Assembly: GCA_903825285.1 (NCBI GenBank)
Contig: CAIJZY010000041.1
Coordinates: 1 to 64,000, forward strand
Direction: 5' to 3'
From: an uncultured Opitutia bacterium
GTDB lineage: Bacteria; Verrucomicrobiota; Verrucomicrobiia; Opitutales; Opitutaceae
Length of the DNA: 64,000 nt
In this document: positions 40,682-49,663 of the stretch, in pieces
Position numbering within the stretch: the stretch's first letter is position 1
Layout: each line of letters starts with the position of its first letter
Notes under the pieces: generated by a model
Seen by the model: only the letters and a program-made list of their open reading frames with translations
Database searches by the model: none
Told to the model about the DNA's origin: nothing
Position numbers and translations under genes: made by a program

Positions 40682-42231
40682 CAGTCCCGCGGCCGGCGGT
40701 AGTTGACCCCCAGCCGGTCCAGCCGCGCCAGCAGCCAGATGAGCCGGGTGCGAAAATCCGCGTAGTTCTTCCGCGCGACCGGCGACCACAACACCTCGGC
40801 CAGCGCGGACAAGCGCGGGAACGCGCGGAATTCCACGACCGCGAGGCTCGGCATGCGCTCGCGCCACAGCTGGCCCTGGGCGCCGAGCACGCGCGCATGG
40901 TGCGCGGGCTCGAGCTCGGCCGGGATCGGGTCGAACGAATACACCTTCTCGAGCGTGGTCTGCGCGCCGATCGCCCCGCCCTCCTCCTCGGCGGTGCCCT
41001 CGGTGTAGTCGAAGTAGGTGTGCGACGTCGGCGCCATCACCACGTCGTGGCCCAGCCGCGCCGCCTCGATCGCCCACTTCACGTCGCGCCACGCCATCAT
41101 CGCCGCGCCCGGCGCCAGTCCGCCCTCCTGGATCTCGTCCCAGCCGATCAGCCGCCGCCCGCGCTGGGCGAGGAAGTTCTCCGTGCGCCGGATGAACCAG
41201 CTCTGCATCTCATGCCCGTCCTTCAGGCCGTTCGCCTTCATGAACGCGCGGGTCGTCGGCGACGCCTCCCACTGCTCCTTCATCGCCTCGTCGCCGCCGA
41301 TGTGGATGAACGGGCTCGGGAACAGCGCGAGCACCTCGGTCAGCACGTCGTCGAGGAACTGCAGCGTCGCCGGCTTCGGCGCATAGGTCTCCGGGAAGAT
41401 CGCCCAGCGCGCCTGGACCTTCGGCGCATAGCCCGGGGCGTCGGTGTTGCCCAGCTCCGGGTACGCCGCCAGCGCCGCCGAGCTGTGGCCCGGCAGCTCG
41501 ATCTCGGGCATCACGGTGATGTGCCGCTCCGCCGCGTAGGCCACCACCTCGCGGATCTCGTCCTGGGTGTAGAAGCCGCCGTGCGGCACGCCGTCGAAGG
41601 TCGTCTCGGCCCCCGTGCGCGTCGTGGTCTCGCGCCACGCGCCGACCGTCGTGAGCCGCGGGTACTGCTTGATCTCGATCCGCCAGCCCTGGTCGTCCAC
41701 GAGGTGCCAGTGAAACACGTTGAGTTTGTGCAGCGCCAGCGTGTCGAGGTACTGCTTCACCTCGCCCACGGGCGAGAAGTGCCGGCTCACGTCGAGCAGC
41801 GAGCCGCGCCAGCGGAAGCGCGGGCGGTCCTCGATCTCCACCGCCGGCACCGTCGCCCCGCCGCCACCCGCGCGCCAGCCGAAGCGCTCGATGTCCGGCG
41901 GCAGCAGCTGCCGCAGCGACTGCGTCCCGTAGAACACGCCCGCCGCGCCGCCGCCGCGGATGCTGACCCCTGCCGCGCCCGTGGTGAGCACATAGCCCTC
42001 CGCGCCCAGCCGGCCGGTCAGCTCGGAATCGATCTCCAGCGCGATCACCGGCACCCCCGCCGGGGCGCGGTCCAGGACCGCGACATCGAGCCGGACCGCC
42101 AGCTGCGCGGCCGTCGCCCGCAGCGCGGGGTCGCTGGCCGTCACCACGGTCAGCGCCGTGAGGGCGAAAGGCGCGCCGCCGGTCAGGCGGCACGAGACTG
42201 GGATCGGGATGATGTTGGGGGATGCGCTCAT
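40681..42231 (-). CDS. Glycoside hydrolase family 20 beta-N-acetylhexosaminidase
   Basis: A 516-residue enzyme with an N-terminal GH20b-like domain (about residues 1-135) and the GH20 TIM barrel (RFRWRGSLLDVSRHF, KLNVFHWHLVDDQGWRIEI, VMPEIELPGHSSAAL). The catalytic Asp-Glu pair is in HIGGDEAMK, and WDEIQEGG follows. It would remove terminal GlcNAc or GalNAc from oligosaccharides or peptidoglycan fragments by substrate assistance. No signal sequence is seen at MSASPNIIPIP, so it may be cytoplasmic. The YgjP-like gene ends 9 bases upstream on the same strand. Confidence 0.94.
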   Translation of the reverse strand: MSASPNIIPIPVSCRLTGGAPFALTALTVVTASDPALRATAAQLAVRLDVAVLDRAPAGVPVIALEIDSELTGRLGAEGYVLTTGAAGVSIRGGGAAGVFYGTQSLRQLLPPDIERFGWRAGGGGATVPAVEIEDRPRFRWRGSLLDVSRHFSPVGEVKQYLDTLALHKLNVFHWHLVDDQGWRIEIKQYPRLTTVGAWRETTTRTGAETTFDGVPHGGFYTQDEIREVVAYAAERHITVMPEIELPGHSSAALAAYPELGNTDAPGYAPKVQARWAIFPETYAPKPATLQFLDDVLTEVLALFPSPFIHIGGDEAMKEQWEASPTTRAFMKANGLKDGHEMQSWFIRRTENFLAQRGRRLIGWDEIQEGGLAPGAAMMAWRDVKWAIEAARLGHDVVMAPTSHTYFDYTEGTAEEEGGAIGAQTTLEKVYSFDPIPAELEPAHHARVLGAQGQLWRERMPSLAVVEFRAFPRLSALAEVLWSPVARKNYADFRTRLIWLLARLDRLGVNYRRPRD

Positions 42232-42240
42232 GGAGTAAAA

Positions 42241-42981
42241 TCAGAGGCCGAGCAGGCTGCCGTTGCGCTTGATCCAGCGCTCGGCGTCCCGCCAGCCGGG
42301 ACATACCTCCTCCACCCGCGCCCAGAAGCGCGCCGAGTGGTTCATCTCGCGGAGGTGCATCAGCTCGTGGAAAATGATGTAGTCGCGCACGAAGTCCGGC
42401 GCCTGCACGAGGCGCCAGTTGAGCGAGATCGTGCCGTTCGCCGAGCACGAGCCCCAGCGCGAGCGCTGGTTGCGGACCGTCACGCGCCGCACGTCCACGC
42501 CGGTCACGGCCGACAGCTCCCAGGTGCGCGCCGGCAGCTCGATCCGACCGCGCCGCACGAAGTGCGCCTCCAGCGTCGGCCGCAGGTCGCCGTCAAAGCC
42601 CGGCACGCGGAACACATCCGCCGCCAGGCACACCTGCGGACGCTCGCCGGCCGCCGCCGCGCGGATCTCGGTCAGCTCGCCCCGCCAGAGCACATGCGTG
42701 CCGAGCGTCCAGACCTCCGCGCCGCGCGGGCGCCGCGCCTGCCGCGCGCGGGCGCGCTCGAGCCACTCGGACTGCTGCGCCACGAACCGCTCCGCCTCCC
42801 GCACCGAGCCGCGCGCCGGGATCACCGCGACCGCCGTGCCATCGCGCCGCAGCGTCAGCCGGTAGTTGCGCGCCCGGGGGCTGCGCTCAAAGACGATTTC
42901 GCCCGCCACCGGCGGCGCCTTGTGCACCCCCGACGCCGGCGCGAACAGGCCGAAGAGGTCCTGCTGCTCGGGGGGCGTCAT
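42241..42981 (-). CDS. YgjP-like M48-related metal-dependent hydrolase (DUF45)
   Basis: A 246-residue cytoplasmic protein of the YgjP/WLM-like DUF45 family. The hallmark RSRWGSCSANGTISLNWRL is followed by the zinc site HELMHLREMNHSARFW, with the HExxH and a third ligand His downstream. The N-terminal half is a beta-rich domain (YRLTLRRDGTAVAVIPARG). The family is presumed proteolytic, but activity is not well known. It lies 9 bases upstream of the GH20 gene and is probably cotranscribed with it. Confidence 0.9.
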   Translation of the reverse strand: MTPPEQQDLFGLFAPASGVHKAPPVAGEIVFERSPRARNYRLTLRRDGTAVAVIPARGSVREAERFVAQQSEWLERARARQARRPRGAEVWTLGTHVLWRGELTEIRAAAAGERPQVCLAADVFRVPGFDGDLRPTLEAHFVRRGRIELPARTWELSAVTGVDVRRVTVRNQRSRWGSCSANGTISLNWRLVQAPDFVRDYIIFHELMHLREMNHSARFWARVEEVCPGWRDAERWIKRNGSLLGL

Positions 42982-43020
42982 GCGCGGCGGCCCGGGGCGG
43001 TCGGGGTGGCGGTCATCGAA

Positions 43021-43455
43021 CTAGACTTGCACGAGTTCCCAGCTCGTCAACTTCCCCGGCGTCACCGTCAGCCACGCAAACGTCGCGCCCGCGCCGCGCG
43101 GCCGTGTGATGCAGCCGGGATTCAGCCACCGCACGCCGTTGATCTCCTCGTCGCGGGGCACGTGGGTGTGGCCATGCAGCACCGCCGCGAAGCCGGGCGG
43201 CACGCGACTGGTCGGGACGTGGGTCAGCAGGAAATTGACGCCCTCGCGCTCCAGCGCGCGCGACTCCGGCCAGCCCGGGTGGACGTCGCAGTTGCCGCGC
43301 ACGACGAACAGCGGCGGCCCGAGGTGCGCGAAGGCCTCCAGGGTCATCGGGTCGCAGACGTCGCCCAGGTGCCAGATCTCGTCGGCCCCTTTCAGCCGGT
43401 CGGGCAGCAACGGGGGAAACCGGTCGTGCGTGTCCGAGATCACCGCGATGCGCAT
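43021..43455 (-). CDS. YfcE/MJ0936-type metallophosphoesterase
   Basis: A 144-residue calcineurin-like phosphoesterase. All metal-binding motifs are present: SDTHD near the N-terminus, HLGDVCD, VRGNCD, LTHVP and LHGHTHVP. The compact size matches the YfcE/MJ0936 group, cytoplasmic phosphodiesterases of broad specificity in vitro. The ATG at 43455 gives the standard MRIAVISDTHD start; the open frame further upstream is a shadow of the gene on the other strand. It ends 39 bases upstream of the YgjP-like gene. Confidence 0.92.
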   Translation of the reverse strand: MRIAVISDTHDRFPPLLPDRLKGADEIWHLGDVCDPMTLEAFAHLGPPLFVVRGNCDVHPGWPESRALEREGVNFLLTHVPTSRVPPGFAAVLHGHTHVPRDEEINGVRWLNPGCITRPRGAGATFAWLTVTPGKLTSWELVQV

Positions 43456-43558
43456 GGCGGGAACCCAGCACAGCGAAATTCGCAATGCGACGCAAAATCC
43501 GGGGCCGCCCGGCGGACCTTGACCTGCGCGGCGGTTCGCGCCTTGTGAAATCCCTCGC

Positions 43559-44275
43559 ATGCCGCCGCCACCCTTCCGCCCGCCGCCCGGGTACGCCCGT
43601 GTCCGGGTCGTGGGCAGTTTTGACGAGCTCGTGACGACTCCCTTCGCCGACGGCGTCAACGCGCTCTGCTGGCCGCGGACGCTCGCCGGCGACTTCAGCG
43701 AGATCGTGGCGCAGCTGGGCGACGGCGAGGACATCACCACCCTGGAGGAAGCGCGGCTCCGCGCCCTTCCGCTCAGCGCGGCCGGCCGAACCGCCGTGGC
43801 CACGCTCCTCGAGGACCAGCAGCTGCTCCGCGCGCGCGGGCTTTCCCCCTCGCTCGACTGCATCCGGCGCTATCCCCGCGACGAACCCGGGGCCCCCGTG
43901 TCCACCGACGTCTATTCCTTCCATGCCGACAGCGCCACGGCGCCGACCGACACCTACCTCTGCACCTACGCGGGGGCGGCCTCGGAGGGCCTGCGCCATG
44001 AGGAGGCGCGGCGTTGCGTGGATGTGCCCGAGCTGCGCGCGGCGCTGCTCGCCCGCTTCGGCGGCCCGGACAACGGCGAGTTTCGCGACTACCTGCGGGA
44101 GCACTGCTACGACCTCCATTATGTGCCCATCCCCTCCGCCCAGCCGTTTTCCTTCGGGCTCGGCCACCTCTGGCGCATCGCCGTGGAGTATCCGGACAGC
44201 CCCGTGCCGCCCTGCGTGCATCGCGCGCCCGAGACCCTGCCCGGCCAGCCGCCGCGGCTGCTGCTGATCAGCTGA
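43559..44275 (+). CDS. Hypothetical protein, DUF1826-like
   Basis: A 238-residue cytoplasmic protein without membrane segments. A FHADSATAPTDTYLCTYAG stretch in the middle and a terminal CVHRAPETLPGQPPRLLLI resemble, from memory, DUF1826 proteins, which end with an HRSP-like motif. The His, Cys and Asp residues there could bind metal. The function is unknown. It diverges from the phosphoesterase gene across 103 bases and converges on the next gene with six bases between stops. Confidence 0.6.
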   Translation: MPPPPFRPPPGYARVRVVGSFDELVTTPFADGVNALCWPRTLAGDFSEIVAQLGDGEDITTLEEARLRALPLSAAGRTAVATLLEDQQLLRARGLSPSLDCIRRYPRDEPGAPVSTDVYSFHADSATAPTDTYLCTYAGAASEGLRHEEARRCVDVPELRAALLARFGGPDNGEFRDYLREHCYDLHYVPIPSAQPFSFGLGHLWRIAVEYPDSPVPPCVHRAPETLPGQPPRLLLIS

Positions 44276-44281
44276 GCCGGC

Positions 44282-44698
44282 TCACCACTTGATCCGCAGG
44301 AAATCGAACCGCGAATTCATCAGGGGATCGGTGAACGCGAGATCGTCCGCCATGATCTCCACGTGGGTCCAAAGCCCGACCTCGACCCGGAACAGCCCGG
44401 CATCCGTGCCCAGGAAACGTCCACCGTCCTTCAGCGTAAATTTTCCCTTCGGATCCGTGGGCGTCCTCGGCCGCCGCATCAGGTATATGAGGCTCGGTTC
44501 CGTCACGACGAACTTGTCCAGCACCGTCACCCCGCCGGCATCCGCCACGGCCGAGGGCGCCGGCAGCACCACCGCGGTGATCCTCGCCGGATCCAGCCGG
44601 GGCCGCGCCTGCGGCACCACCGACGCGGAGCCCCGATCCTCCGCCGAAACATGGCCGAGCCCCAACACCAGCAGCAGGCAAAATAGGACTCGTTTCAT
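44282..44698 (-). CDS. Exported protein of unknown function
   Basis: A 138-residue protein with a clear signal sequence (MKRVLFCLLLVLGLGHVSA). The mature part has VTVLDKFVVTEPSLIYLMRR and ends DPLMNSRFDFLRIKW. No family is recognised. It lies convergent with the DUF1826-like gene and divergent from the FKBP gene at 44823. The long open frame reaching 45025 runs antisense through the FKBP gene and is not used. Confidence 0.6.
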   Translation of the reverse strand: MKRVLFCLLLVLGLGHVSAEDRGSASVVPQARPRLDPARITAVVLPAPSAVADAGGVTVLDKFVVTEPSLIYLMRRPRTPTDPKGKFTLKDGGRFLGTDAGLFRVEVGLWTHVEIMADDLAFTDPLMNSRFDFLRIKW

Positions 44699-44822
44699 AA
44701 TGCTCCGATCAGCGTGGGCTCCTTGCCCCGACGGTAACGCGAAAGACCCGGGGTGCAAGCGGTCTCGCCGGTGCGAATAGAACCCGGGTGACAAAGCCCG
44801 CGGCCGCTCTACTCTGCGGCGC

Positions 44823-45353
44823 ATGATCGGCAGCGTGAAATCAAGATCGCTCCTGACCGCGGCCTGCGTGATGGGCCTGGTCGCAATGCCCGCCTTGCGG
44901 TTGGCCGCGGATGAGGAGGCAACCGAGCAACCCAGGAAAGTGGTGAAGTCGCCCCAGCAGGAGGCCAGGGACCGGGCTGAGGCGTTCATGGCGGCCGCGG
45001 CGGCGAAGCCCGGTGTGATCCGCACGCCGAGCGGATTGTGCTATGAGATCATTGCCCCGGGGACCGGGGATTTCCCAAAGCCGACCGACATCGTGACGGC
45101 ACACTACCAGGGCACGCTCAGCAACGGGACGGTTTTCGACAGCTCCCGGGCGCGCGGGACCCCGGCGGAGTTCCCGCTCAACCGCGTGATCCGCGGCTGG
45201 ACGGAGGGCCTGCAGAAAATCGCCAAGGGCGGAAAAATCCGCCTCTACGTCCCACCCGGCCTGGCCTACGGGGAGCAGCGCATGCGCGGCATCCCCGCCG
45301 GCTCGGCGCTGCAGTTCGAGATCGAGATCCTGGACATCCGGCCGGCGCCGTAG
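44823..45353 (+). CDS. FKBP-type peptidyl-prolyl isomerase, exported
   Basis: A 176-residue protein with a signal-like N-terminus (LLTAACVMGLVAMPALRLAA), a helical linker of about 30 residues, and an FKBP domain: IVTAHYQGTLSNGTVFDSS, VIRGWTEGLQKIAKGGKIRL and LAYGEQRMRGIPAGSALQFE. This layout matches FkpA/Mip-like periplasmic isomerases, in shortened form. It stands 51 bases upstream of the Y-family polymerase gene on the same strand. Confidence 0.9.
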   Translation: MIGSVKSRSLLTAACVMGLVAMPALRLAADEEATEQPRKVVKSPQQEARDRAEAFMAAAAAKPGVIRTPSGLCYEIIAPGTGDFPKPTDIVTAHYQGTLSNGTVFDSSRARGTPAEFPLNRVIRGWTEGLQKIAKGGKIRLYVPPGLAYGEQRMRGIPAGSALQFEIEILDIRPAP

Positions 45354-45403
45354 CGCGGGGCTGTGTGGTTTGACAGGGACCGGGCCCGACGGAGAATCGC
45401 CGC

Positions 45404-46708
45404 GTGCTCCGGGCCCTCGCCATTGATTTCAACTCCTACTTCGCCTCGGTCGAGCAGCAGGACCGGCCGGAGTTGCGGGGCCGGCCGTTGATCGTGGTGC
45501 CCATCCTGGCCGAGACCACGGGCTCCATCGCCGTCAGCCTCGAGGCCAAGCAGTTCGGGCTGAAGCGCAACGTCCGCGTCGCCGAGGCCCGCCAGCAGTG
45601 CCCCGAGGTGGTCGTGGTCGAGGCCCGGCCCGAGCTCTACATCCAGTACCACCGGCGGCTGCGGGAGATCGTCGAGACACTCGTGCCGGTGAAGAAGATC
45701 CAGTCCATCGACGAGCTGGAGTGCGAGCTGTCCGGCGATCTGGCGCAGCCCGCGCGCGCCCTCCGTCTCGCCGAGGAGATCCGGGCGGCGATCTACCGCG
45801 GGGCCGGCCGCTGCCTGCGCTGCTCCATCGGCATCGGGCCCAACTGGTTCATCGCCAAGCTCGCGTCCGACATCCAGAAGCCCGACGGGCTTGTCCTCCT
45901 CGACGAGGGCGACATCCCCGGCAAGATCCTCCACCTCAAGCTGGGCGAGTTCACGGGCATCGGCCCGAACATGGAGCAGCGCCTGCGCGCCGCCGGCATC
46001 GCCAGCGTCGAGCAGCTCTACGCCGCCAGCAGCGCCCGGCTGCGCGCGGTCTGGGGCAGCGTCGAGGGCGCGCGGTTCCACGACTGGCTGCACGGCGGCG
46101 TGCAGGAGCGCGAGGCGCCGCGGCAGAGCACCATCGGCCACAGCCAGGTGCTCCCGCCCGAGAAGCGAAACGGCCCCGCCGCGCTCGCCGTGCTGCACCG
46201 GCTCCTGCAGAAGGCCGCGATGCGCCTGCGCCACGAGGGATTCTACGCCGGCGGGCTCCAGCTCTCGATCAGCTACCGCGACGGCACCGACTGGGGCGCC
46301 GACCTGCGCTTCAACGAGTCGCAGGACACGCTGCGCTTCACCCATGCGCTCAACGCGCTCTGGGCCCGCCGGCCCAAGGCGCACCTCGCGAAGGCGCCCC
46401 AGCAGGTCGGCGTGATCCTCCACCAGTTGCTCGCTTCCGCCCTGCACACCGCCGACCTCTTCGAGGGCCGGCAGGAGGAGGCCCGCTCCCGCCTGCTCGG
46501 CGCGGTCGACACCCTGAACCAGACCTTCGGCAAGAACTCCGTCTACTTCGGCGGCGCCCACGGCGCCACGGACTACGCACCCATGCGAATCGCGTTCACC
46601 CGCATCCCGGAGCCCGAGATCGAGGAGATCGACGCGAAGCGCGAGCGCCGCCTCCGGCCGAAGAAACCCGCACCGCCGGCTGCGTCGGATTCTGAGGGGG
46701 CGGAGTAG
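45404..46708 (+). CDS. Y-family DNA polymerase (DinB/UmuC-like)
   Basis: A 434-residue translesion polymerase. Metal-binding residues are in place: Asp8 (AIDFNSYFASVEQQ) and Asp103-Glu104 (QSIDELECEL). Phe13 occupies the steric-gate position. A thumb helix-hairpin-helix (FTGIGPNMEQRLRAAGI) and a little-finger region (LSISYRDGTDWGADLRF) follow. It has a Lys/Pro-rich tail but no clear beta-clamp motif that I can assert. The start is the GTG at 45404 immediately before the conserved first strand. Its repair role (lesion bypass) is from the family. Confidence 0.9.
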   Translation: MLRALAIDFNSYFASVEQQDRPELRGRPLIVVPILAETTGSIAVSLEAKQFGLKRNVRVAEARQQCPEVVVVEARPELYIQYHRRLREIVETLVPVKKIQSIDELECELSGDLAQPARALRLAEEIRAAIYRGAGRCLRCSIGIGPNWFIAKLASDIQKPDGLVLLDEGDIPGKILHLKLGEFTGIGPNMEQRLRAAGIASVEQLYAASSARLRAVWGSVEGARFHDWLHGGVQEREAPRQSTIGHSQVLPPEKRNGPAALAVLHRLLQKAAMRLRHEGFYAGGLQLSISYRDGTDWGADLRFNESQDTLRFTHALNALWARRPKAHLAKAPQQVGVILHQLLASALHTADLFEGRQEEARSRLLGAVDTLNQTFGKNSVYFGGAHGATDYAPMRIAFTRIPEPEIEEIDAKRERRLRPKKPAPPAASDSEGAE

Positions 46709-46710
46709 TT

Positions 46711-46790
46711 CACCACGAAGCGCACAAAGACCGCGAAGGCGGCTTCGCCGCGTGCGCCGGAGCCCCAGTCGCTTCGTGATCTTCATGGTG
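46711..46790. repeat. Degenerate inverted repeat related to family F (J)
   Basis: CACCACGAAG (46711-46720) pairs with CTTCATGGTG (46781-46790) at 9 of 10 positions. Shorter matches lie within, including GGCGGCTTCGCCG. The 13 bases 46711-46723 are identical to 18331-18343 in family F. It starts three bases after the polymerase stop. The GTG at 46752 that could extend the next gene lies inside it. Confidence 0.65.
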
Positions 46791-46856
46791 ATATTCCAGG
46801 CCGTCGCGCATTTTCGGTCTGTCCACGCCCGCGTGGATTTTTCATGGTGCTGTCCT

Positions 46857-48668
46857 GTGAAAGCACCGAATCAGGGCTCCGCCTCCCCTCTCGTCATCCG
46901 GCGCGGCGGACTGTTCCTCGACGGCCGGCCCTTCCAGTTCCGCTGCGGCGAGCTCCATTTTTCCCGCATTCCGCGCGCGTACTGGCGCCACCGCCTCCGG
47001 ATGCTGCGCGCGCTGGGCCTCAACGCCGTCAGCCCCTACGTTTTCTGGAATGCCCACGAGCCCGCGCCCGGGAAGTTCGTGTTCCAGGGCGAGGCGGACG
47101 TCGCCGCCTTTGTCCGGCTCGCCGCCGCCGAGGGCCTGCACGTGATCCTGCGGCCCGGCCCGTACGTGTGCGCCGAGTGGGACTTCGGCGGGCTGCCGCC
47201 GTGGCTGCTGGCGACGCCCGACCTGCGGGTCCGCTGCTCGGACCCGCGCTACCTCGCCGCGGCGCGCGCGTGGCTGCTGCGGCTGGGCCGCGAGCTCGCG
47301 CCGCTGCAGCGCAGCCGCGGCGGGCCGATCCTCCTGGTCCAGGTCGAGAACGAGTACGGCAGCTACGGCCGCGACCCGGCCTACCTCGCGTTCGTGCGCG
47401 ACACGCTGCGCGCCGCGGGCTTCGCCGGCCCGTTCTTCACCTGCGACGGACCCGACGCGCTGGCCGCGGGTTCGGTGCGCGGCGCGATGCCCGTGGCCAA
47501 CTTCCCGCTCGATCCCGCCGGGGCCTTCCGGAAGCTGCGCGCGTTTCGGCCGGGAACCCCGCTGGCCTGCGGCGAGTTCTACCCGGGCACCTTCGACCAC
47601 TGGGGCCGCACCCACAACCGCGTGCCGACCTCGCGCTCCACCACCGTGCTCGGCTGGATGCTCGAGCACGACGCGTCGTTCAGCCTCTACATGGCCCACG
47701 GCGGCACCTCGTTCGGCTTCTCCGCCGGCGCCAACACCGGCCCCGCCGGCGAGTATCAGCCCGCGGTCACGAGCTACGACTTCGACTCGCCGATCGACGA
47801 GACCGGCCGCCCCAACGCCAAGTTTCACGCGCTGCGCCGATTGATCCAGCGGCACACCGCCACGCCGCTGCCGCCGATCCCGCCGCCGCCCGCGGCGCTG
47901 ATCACGCTCCCGCGCGTGGCGCTGACCGAATCCGCCGCGCTTCTGGACCACCTGCCCCGCCCGCGGCGCGACCCGCAGCCGCGGCCGATGGAGGCATACG
48001 GCCAGAGCCACGGCCTCATTCTCTACCGCTCGCGGCTCGACCCCGGTGCCGCCGCGAAACTCACGATCCGCGAGCTGCACGACTACGGCCACGTCTACCT
48101 CGACGGGAAACGCGTCGCCCGCCTCGACCGCCGACTCGGGCAGAACAGCGTGGAGGTGCCCCGGCGGCGGCGCGCCGTCCAGCTCGACATCCTCGTCGAG
48201 GCGATGGGCCGCGTGAACTACGGCCCGCACATGCTCGACCGCAAGGGCATCACGCAGTGGGTCGAATTCCCGACGCCGTACCCGGCCGGGGTCGTGATGG
48301 GCTGGGAGATCTTCCGCCTGCCCCTGGATGCCGCCCACCTGGGCCGCCTCCGCTGGCGCCGGGCACCGGCCCGCGGGCCGGCGTTTCACCGCGGACATTT
48401 CCGGCTGCGGGCAACGGGTGACACGCATCTCGACCTGCGCGGCTGGACGAAGGGCCATGTGTGGATCAACGGCCATCACCTCGGTCGCTTCTGGCACATC
48501 GGTCCGCAGCAGACCCTGTACGTGCCGGGCTGCTGGCTGCGGCGCGGCCGCAACGAGGTCATCGTGCTCGACCTGGAGCGCCCGACGCGCGGGAGTGTCG
48601 TCGGCCGGGCCGCCCCGGTGCTTGACCGCGATGCCCGCGGCCGGCGCACCCTGGCCTGGCATCCCTGA
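46857..48668 (+). CDS. Glycoside hydrolase family 35 beta-galactosidase
   Basis: A 603-residue enzyme. The GH35 TIM barrel begins RCGELHFSRIPRAYWRHRL and contains the acid/base Glu166 (VQVENEYGSY) and the nucleophile Glu240 (CGEFYPGTFDHWG). The C-terminal beta-sandwich domains include HVWINGHHLGRFWHIGPQQT, typical of the family. It would remove terminal beta-galactosyl residues. No signal peptide follows the chosen GTG (46857, MKAPNQGSAS), so it may be cytoplasmic. Upstream GTGs at 46833 and 46752 are open, but the latter lies in a repeat. Confidence 0.93.
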   Translation: MKAPNQGSASPLVIRRGGLFLDGRPFQFRCGELHFSRIPRAYWRHRLRMLRALGLNAVSPYVFWNAHEPAPGKFVFQGEADVAAFVRLAAAEGLHVILRPGPYVCAEWDFGGLPPWLLATPDLRVRCSDPRYLAAARAWLLRLGRELAPLQRSRGGPILLVQVENEYGSYGRDPAYLAFVRDTLRAAGFAGPFFTCDGPDALAAGSVRGAMPVANFPLDPAGAFRKLRAFRPGTPLACGEFYPGTFDHWGRTHNRVPTSRSTTVLGWMLEHDASFSLYMAHGGTSFGFSAGANTGPAGEYQPAVTSYDFDSPIDETGRPNAKFHALRRLIQRHTATPLPPIPPPPAALITLPRVALTESAALLDHLPRPRRDPQPRPMEAYGQSHGLILYRSRLDPGAAAKLTIRELHDYGHVYLDGKRVARLDRRLGQNSVEVPRRRRAVQLDILVEAMGRVNYGPHMLDRKGITQWVEFPTPYPAGVVMGWEIFRLPLDAAHLGRLRWRRAPARGPAFHRGHFRLRATGDTHLDLRGWTKGHVWINGHHLGRFWHIGPQQTLYVPGCWLRRGRNEVIVLDLERPTRGSVVGRAAPVLDRDARGRRTLAWHP

Positions 48669-48684
48669 AATACCTGCCGACCCC

Positions 48685-49017
48685 ATGATTGTCATCGGCT
48701 TCCTCCATCTCGCCGTCACGGCGCTGCTCGTGGTCACCTGCCTGCCGCTGCTGCGCGGGCAGGTGCCGCGCAACGCTTGGTACGGGGTGCGGATACCCGC
48801 GGCGCTGGCGTCGGACGAGGCCTGGTACGCCTGCAACGCCTACTTTGCCCGGAGGATGCTCGGGTGGACCGTGCCGTTCGGACTCTGGGCGCTGGCCGAG
48901 GTGGCCTGGATCGACCGCATGCCGCTGCCCTGGCGTCACTATATGCCGTTGGGCTCGCTGCTTTTCCTCGCCGTCCCGATCATCCAGGCGCTGCGCTGGA
49001 CCCCCAGCCGGGGCTGA
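48685..49017 (+). CDS. SdpI-like membrane protein
   Basis: A 110-residue membrane protein with three hydrophobic segments (VIGFLHLAVTALLVVTCLPL, LGWTVPFGLWALAEVAW, LGSLLFLAVPIIQAL). The motif NAWYGVRIPAALASDEAWY corresponds to the N-x-W-Y-G-I-R pattern of the SdpI/YhfL family, whose Bacillus member gives immunity to the SdpC toxin. No toxin gene is near, so immunity should not be inferred. It begins 16 bases after the GH35 stop. Confidence 0.78.
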   Translation: MIVIGFLHLAVTALLVVTCLPLLRGQVPRNAWYGVRIPAALASDEAWYACNAYFARRMLGWTVPFGLWALAEVAWIDRMPLPWRHYMPLGSLLFLAVPIIQALRWTPSRG

Positions 49018-49078
49018 CGGGAATGGAGGCGATCCGGGACCGGCCTTTCCACCCTTTGCCCCCCGGCCAATCACGCCC

Positions 49079-49107
49079 TTGACACCCCCCGGGGCGTCGG
49101 ACACTTC
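49079..49107 (+). promoter_or_regulatory. Candidate promoter for rpmH
   Basis: A consensus TTGACA lies at 49079-49084, about 50 bases upstream of rpmH. The expected -10 region (49100-49107) offers only GACACT or ACTTCT-like sequences, so the match is partial. Position and the strong -35 box make it the best candidate for the ribosomal-protein operon promoter. Confidence 0.4.
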
Positions 49108-49131
49108 TGACCCTCTTTTTCAAAAGAAGCC

Positions 49132-49269
49132 ATGAAACCTACATTCCGTCCGCATCGCAAAAAGCGCGCCCGCAAGATCGGCTATCGCGCCCGCATGGCC
49201 ACCCGGGGCGGCCGCAAGGTCATCAAGTCCCGCCGGCTCAAGGGTCGCAAGCGCCTCACGGTCGTCTGA
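49132..49269 (+). CDS. rpmH: 50S ribosomal protein L34
   Basis: A 45-residue, highly basic protein: [20 protein letters not shown] followed by [20 protein letters not shown] and RLTVV. The core [14 protein letters not shown] is diagnostic of L34. It begins the conserved rpmH-rnpA-yidD-yidC block, with rnpA 28 bases downstream. The start ATG is the only sensible choice. Confidence 0.97.
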   Translation: MKPTFRPHRKKRARKIGYRARMATRGGRKVIKSRRLKGRKRLTVV

Positions 49270-49297
49270 ACCCGCTCGCTCCCGCGAGTTGAGGCCC

Positions 49298-49663
49298 ATG
49301 CGTTTCCGTCCTGAGCAGCACCTGCGCCGCCCAGGCGATTTCCGCGCCGTGCGCGAGCAGGGTCGCCGCATCGACTGCGGGGCCTTCACGCTCTGGCACT
49401 TGCGCCGAGCCGAGCCGGCCGTGGACGCGATTCCACCGCGTGTCGGCGTGGTCGCCTCGATCGCCGCCGTCGGCCCCGCCGTGCAGCGCAACCGCGCCAA
49501 GCGCCGGCTGCGCGAGATCTTCCGCCGTCACCAGGACCTGGTCCCGGCCGGTTCCGACCTCCTGCTCGTGGCCCGCGCCGCCGTCAATCGGCTCGCCTTC
49601 CCTGACCTGGTCGGAAAGTTCACGGAGGCCTGCCGCAAGCTCACTCCGCCGCCCCATGCCTGA
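49298..49663 (+). CDS. rnpA: Ribonuclease P protein component
   Basis: A 121-residue basic protein that binds the RNase P RNA and helps it cleave tRNA precursors. The RNR-type signature [15 protein letters not shown] is near the middle and [16 protein letters not shown] opens the fold. The ATG at 49298 is preferred to an in-frame TTG three codons upstream. The yidD start overlaps its end by 8 bases, as is common for this operon. Confidence 0.95.
   Translation: MRFRPEQHLRRPGDFRAVREQGRRIDCGAFTLWHLRRAEPAVDAIPPRVGVVASIAAVGPAVQRNRAKRRLREIFRRHQDLVPAGSDLLLVARAAVNRLAFPDLVGKFTEACRKLTPPPHA

Noticed and set aside
46752-46856. N-terminal extension of the GH35 enzyme from a GTG at 46752
   Set aside because: The extra codons lie in a repeat element and do not form a signal sequence; the conserved enzyme begins after 46857.
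48685-49017. Toxin-immunity role for the SdpI-like protein
   Set aside because: No SdpC-like toxin or SdpAB genes are nearby, and SdpI-type proteins without toxins are common.
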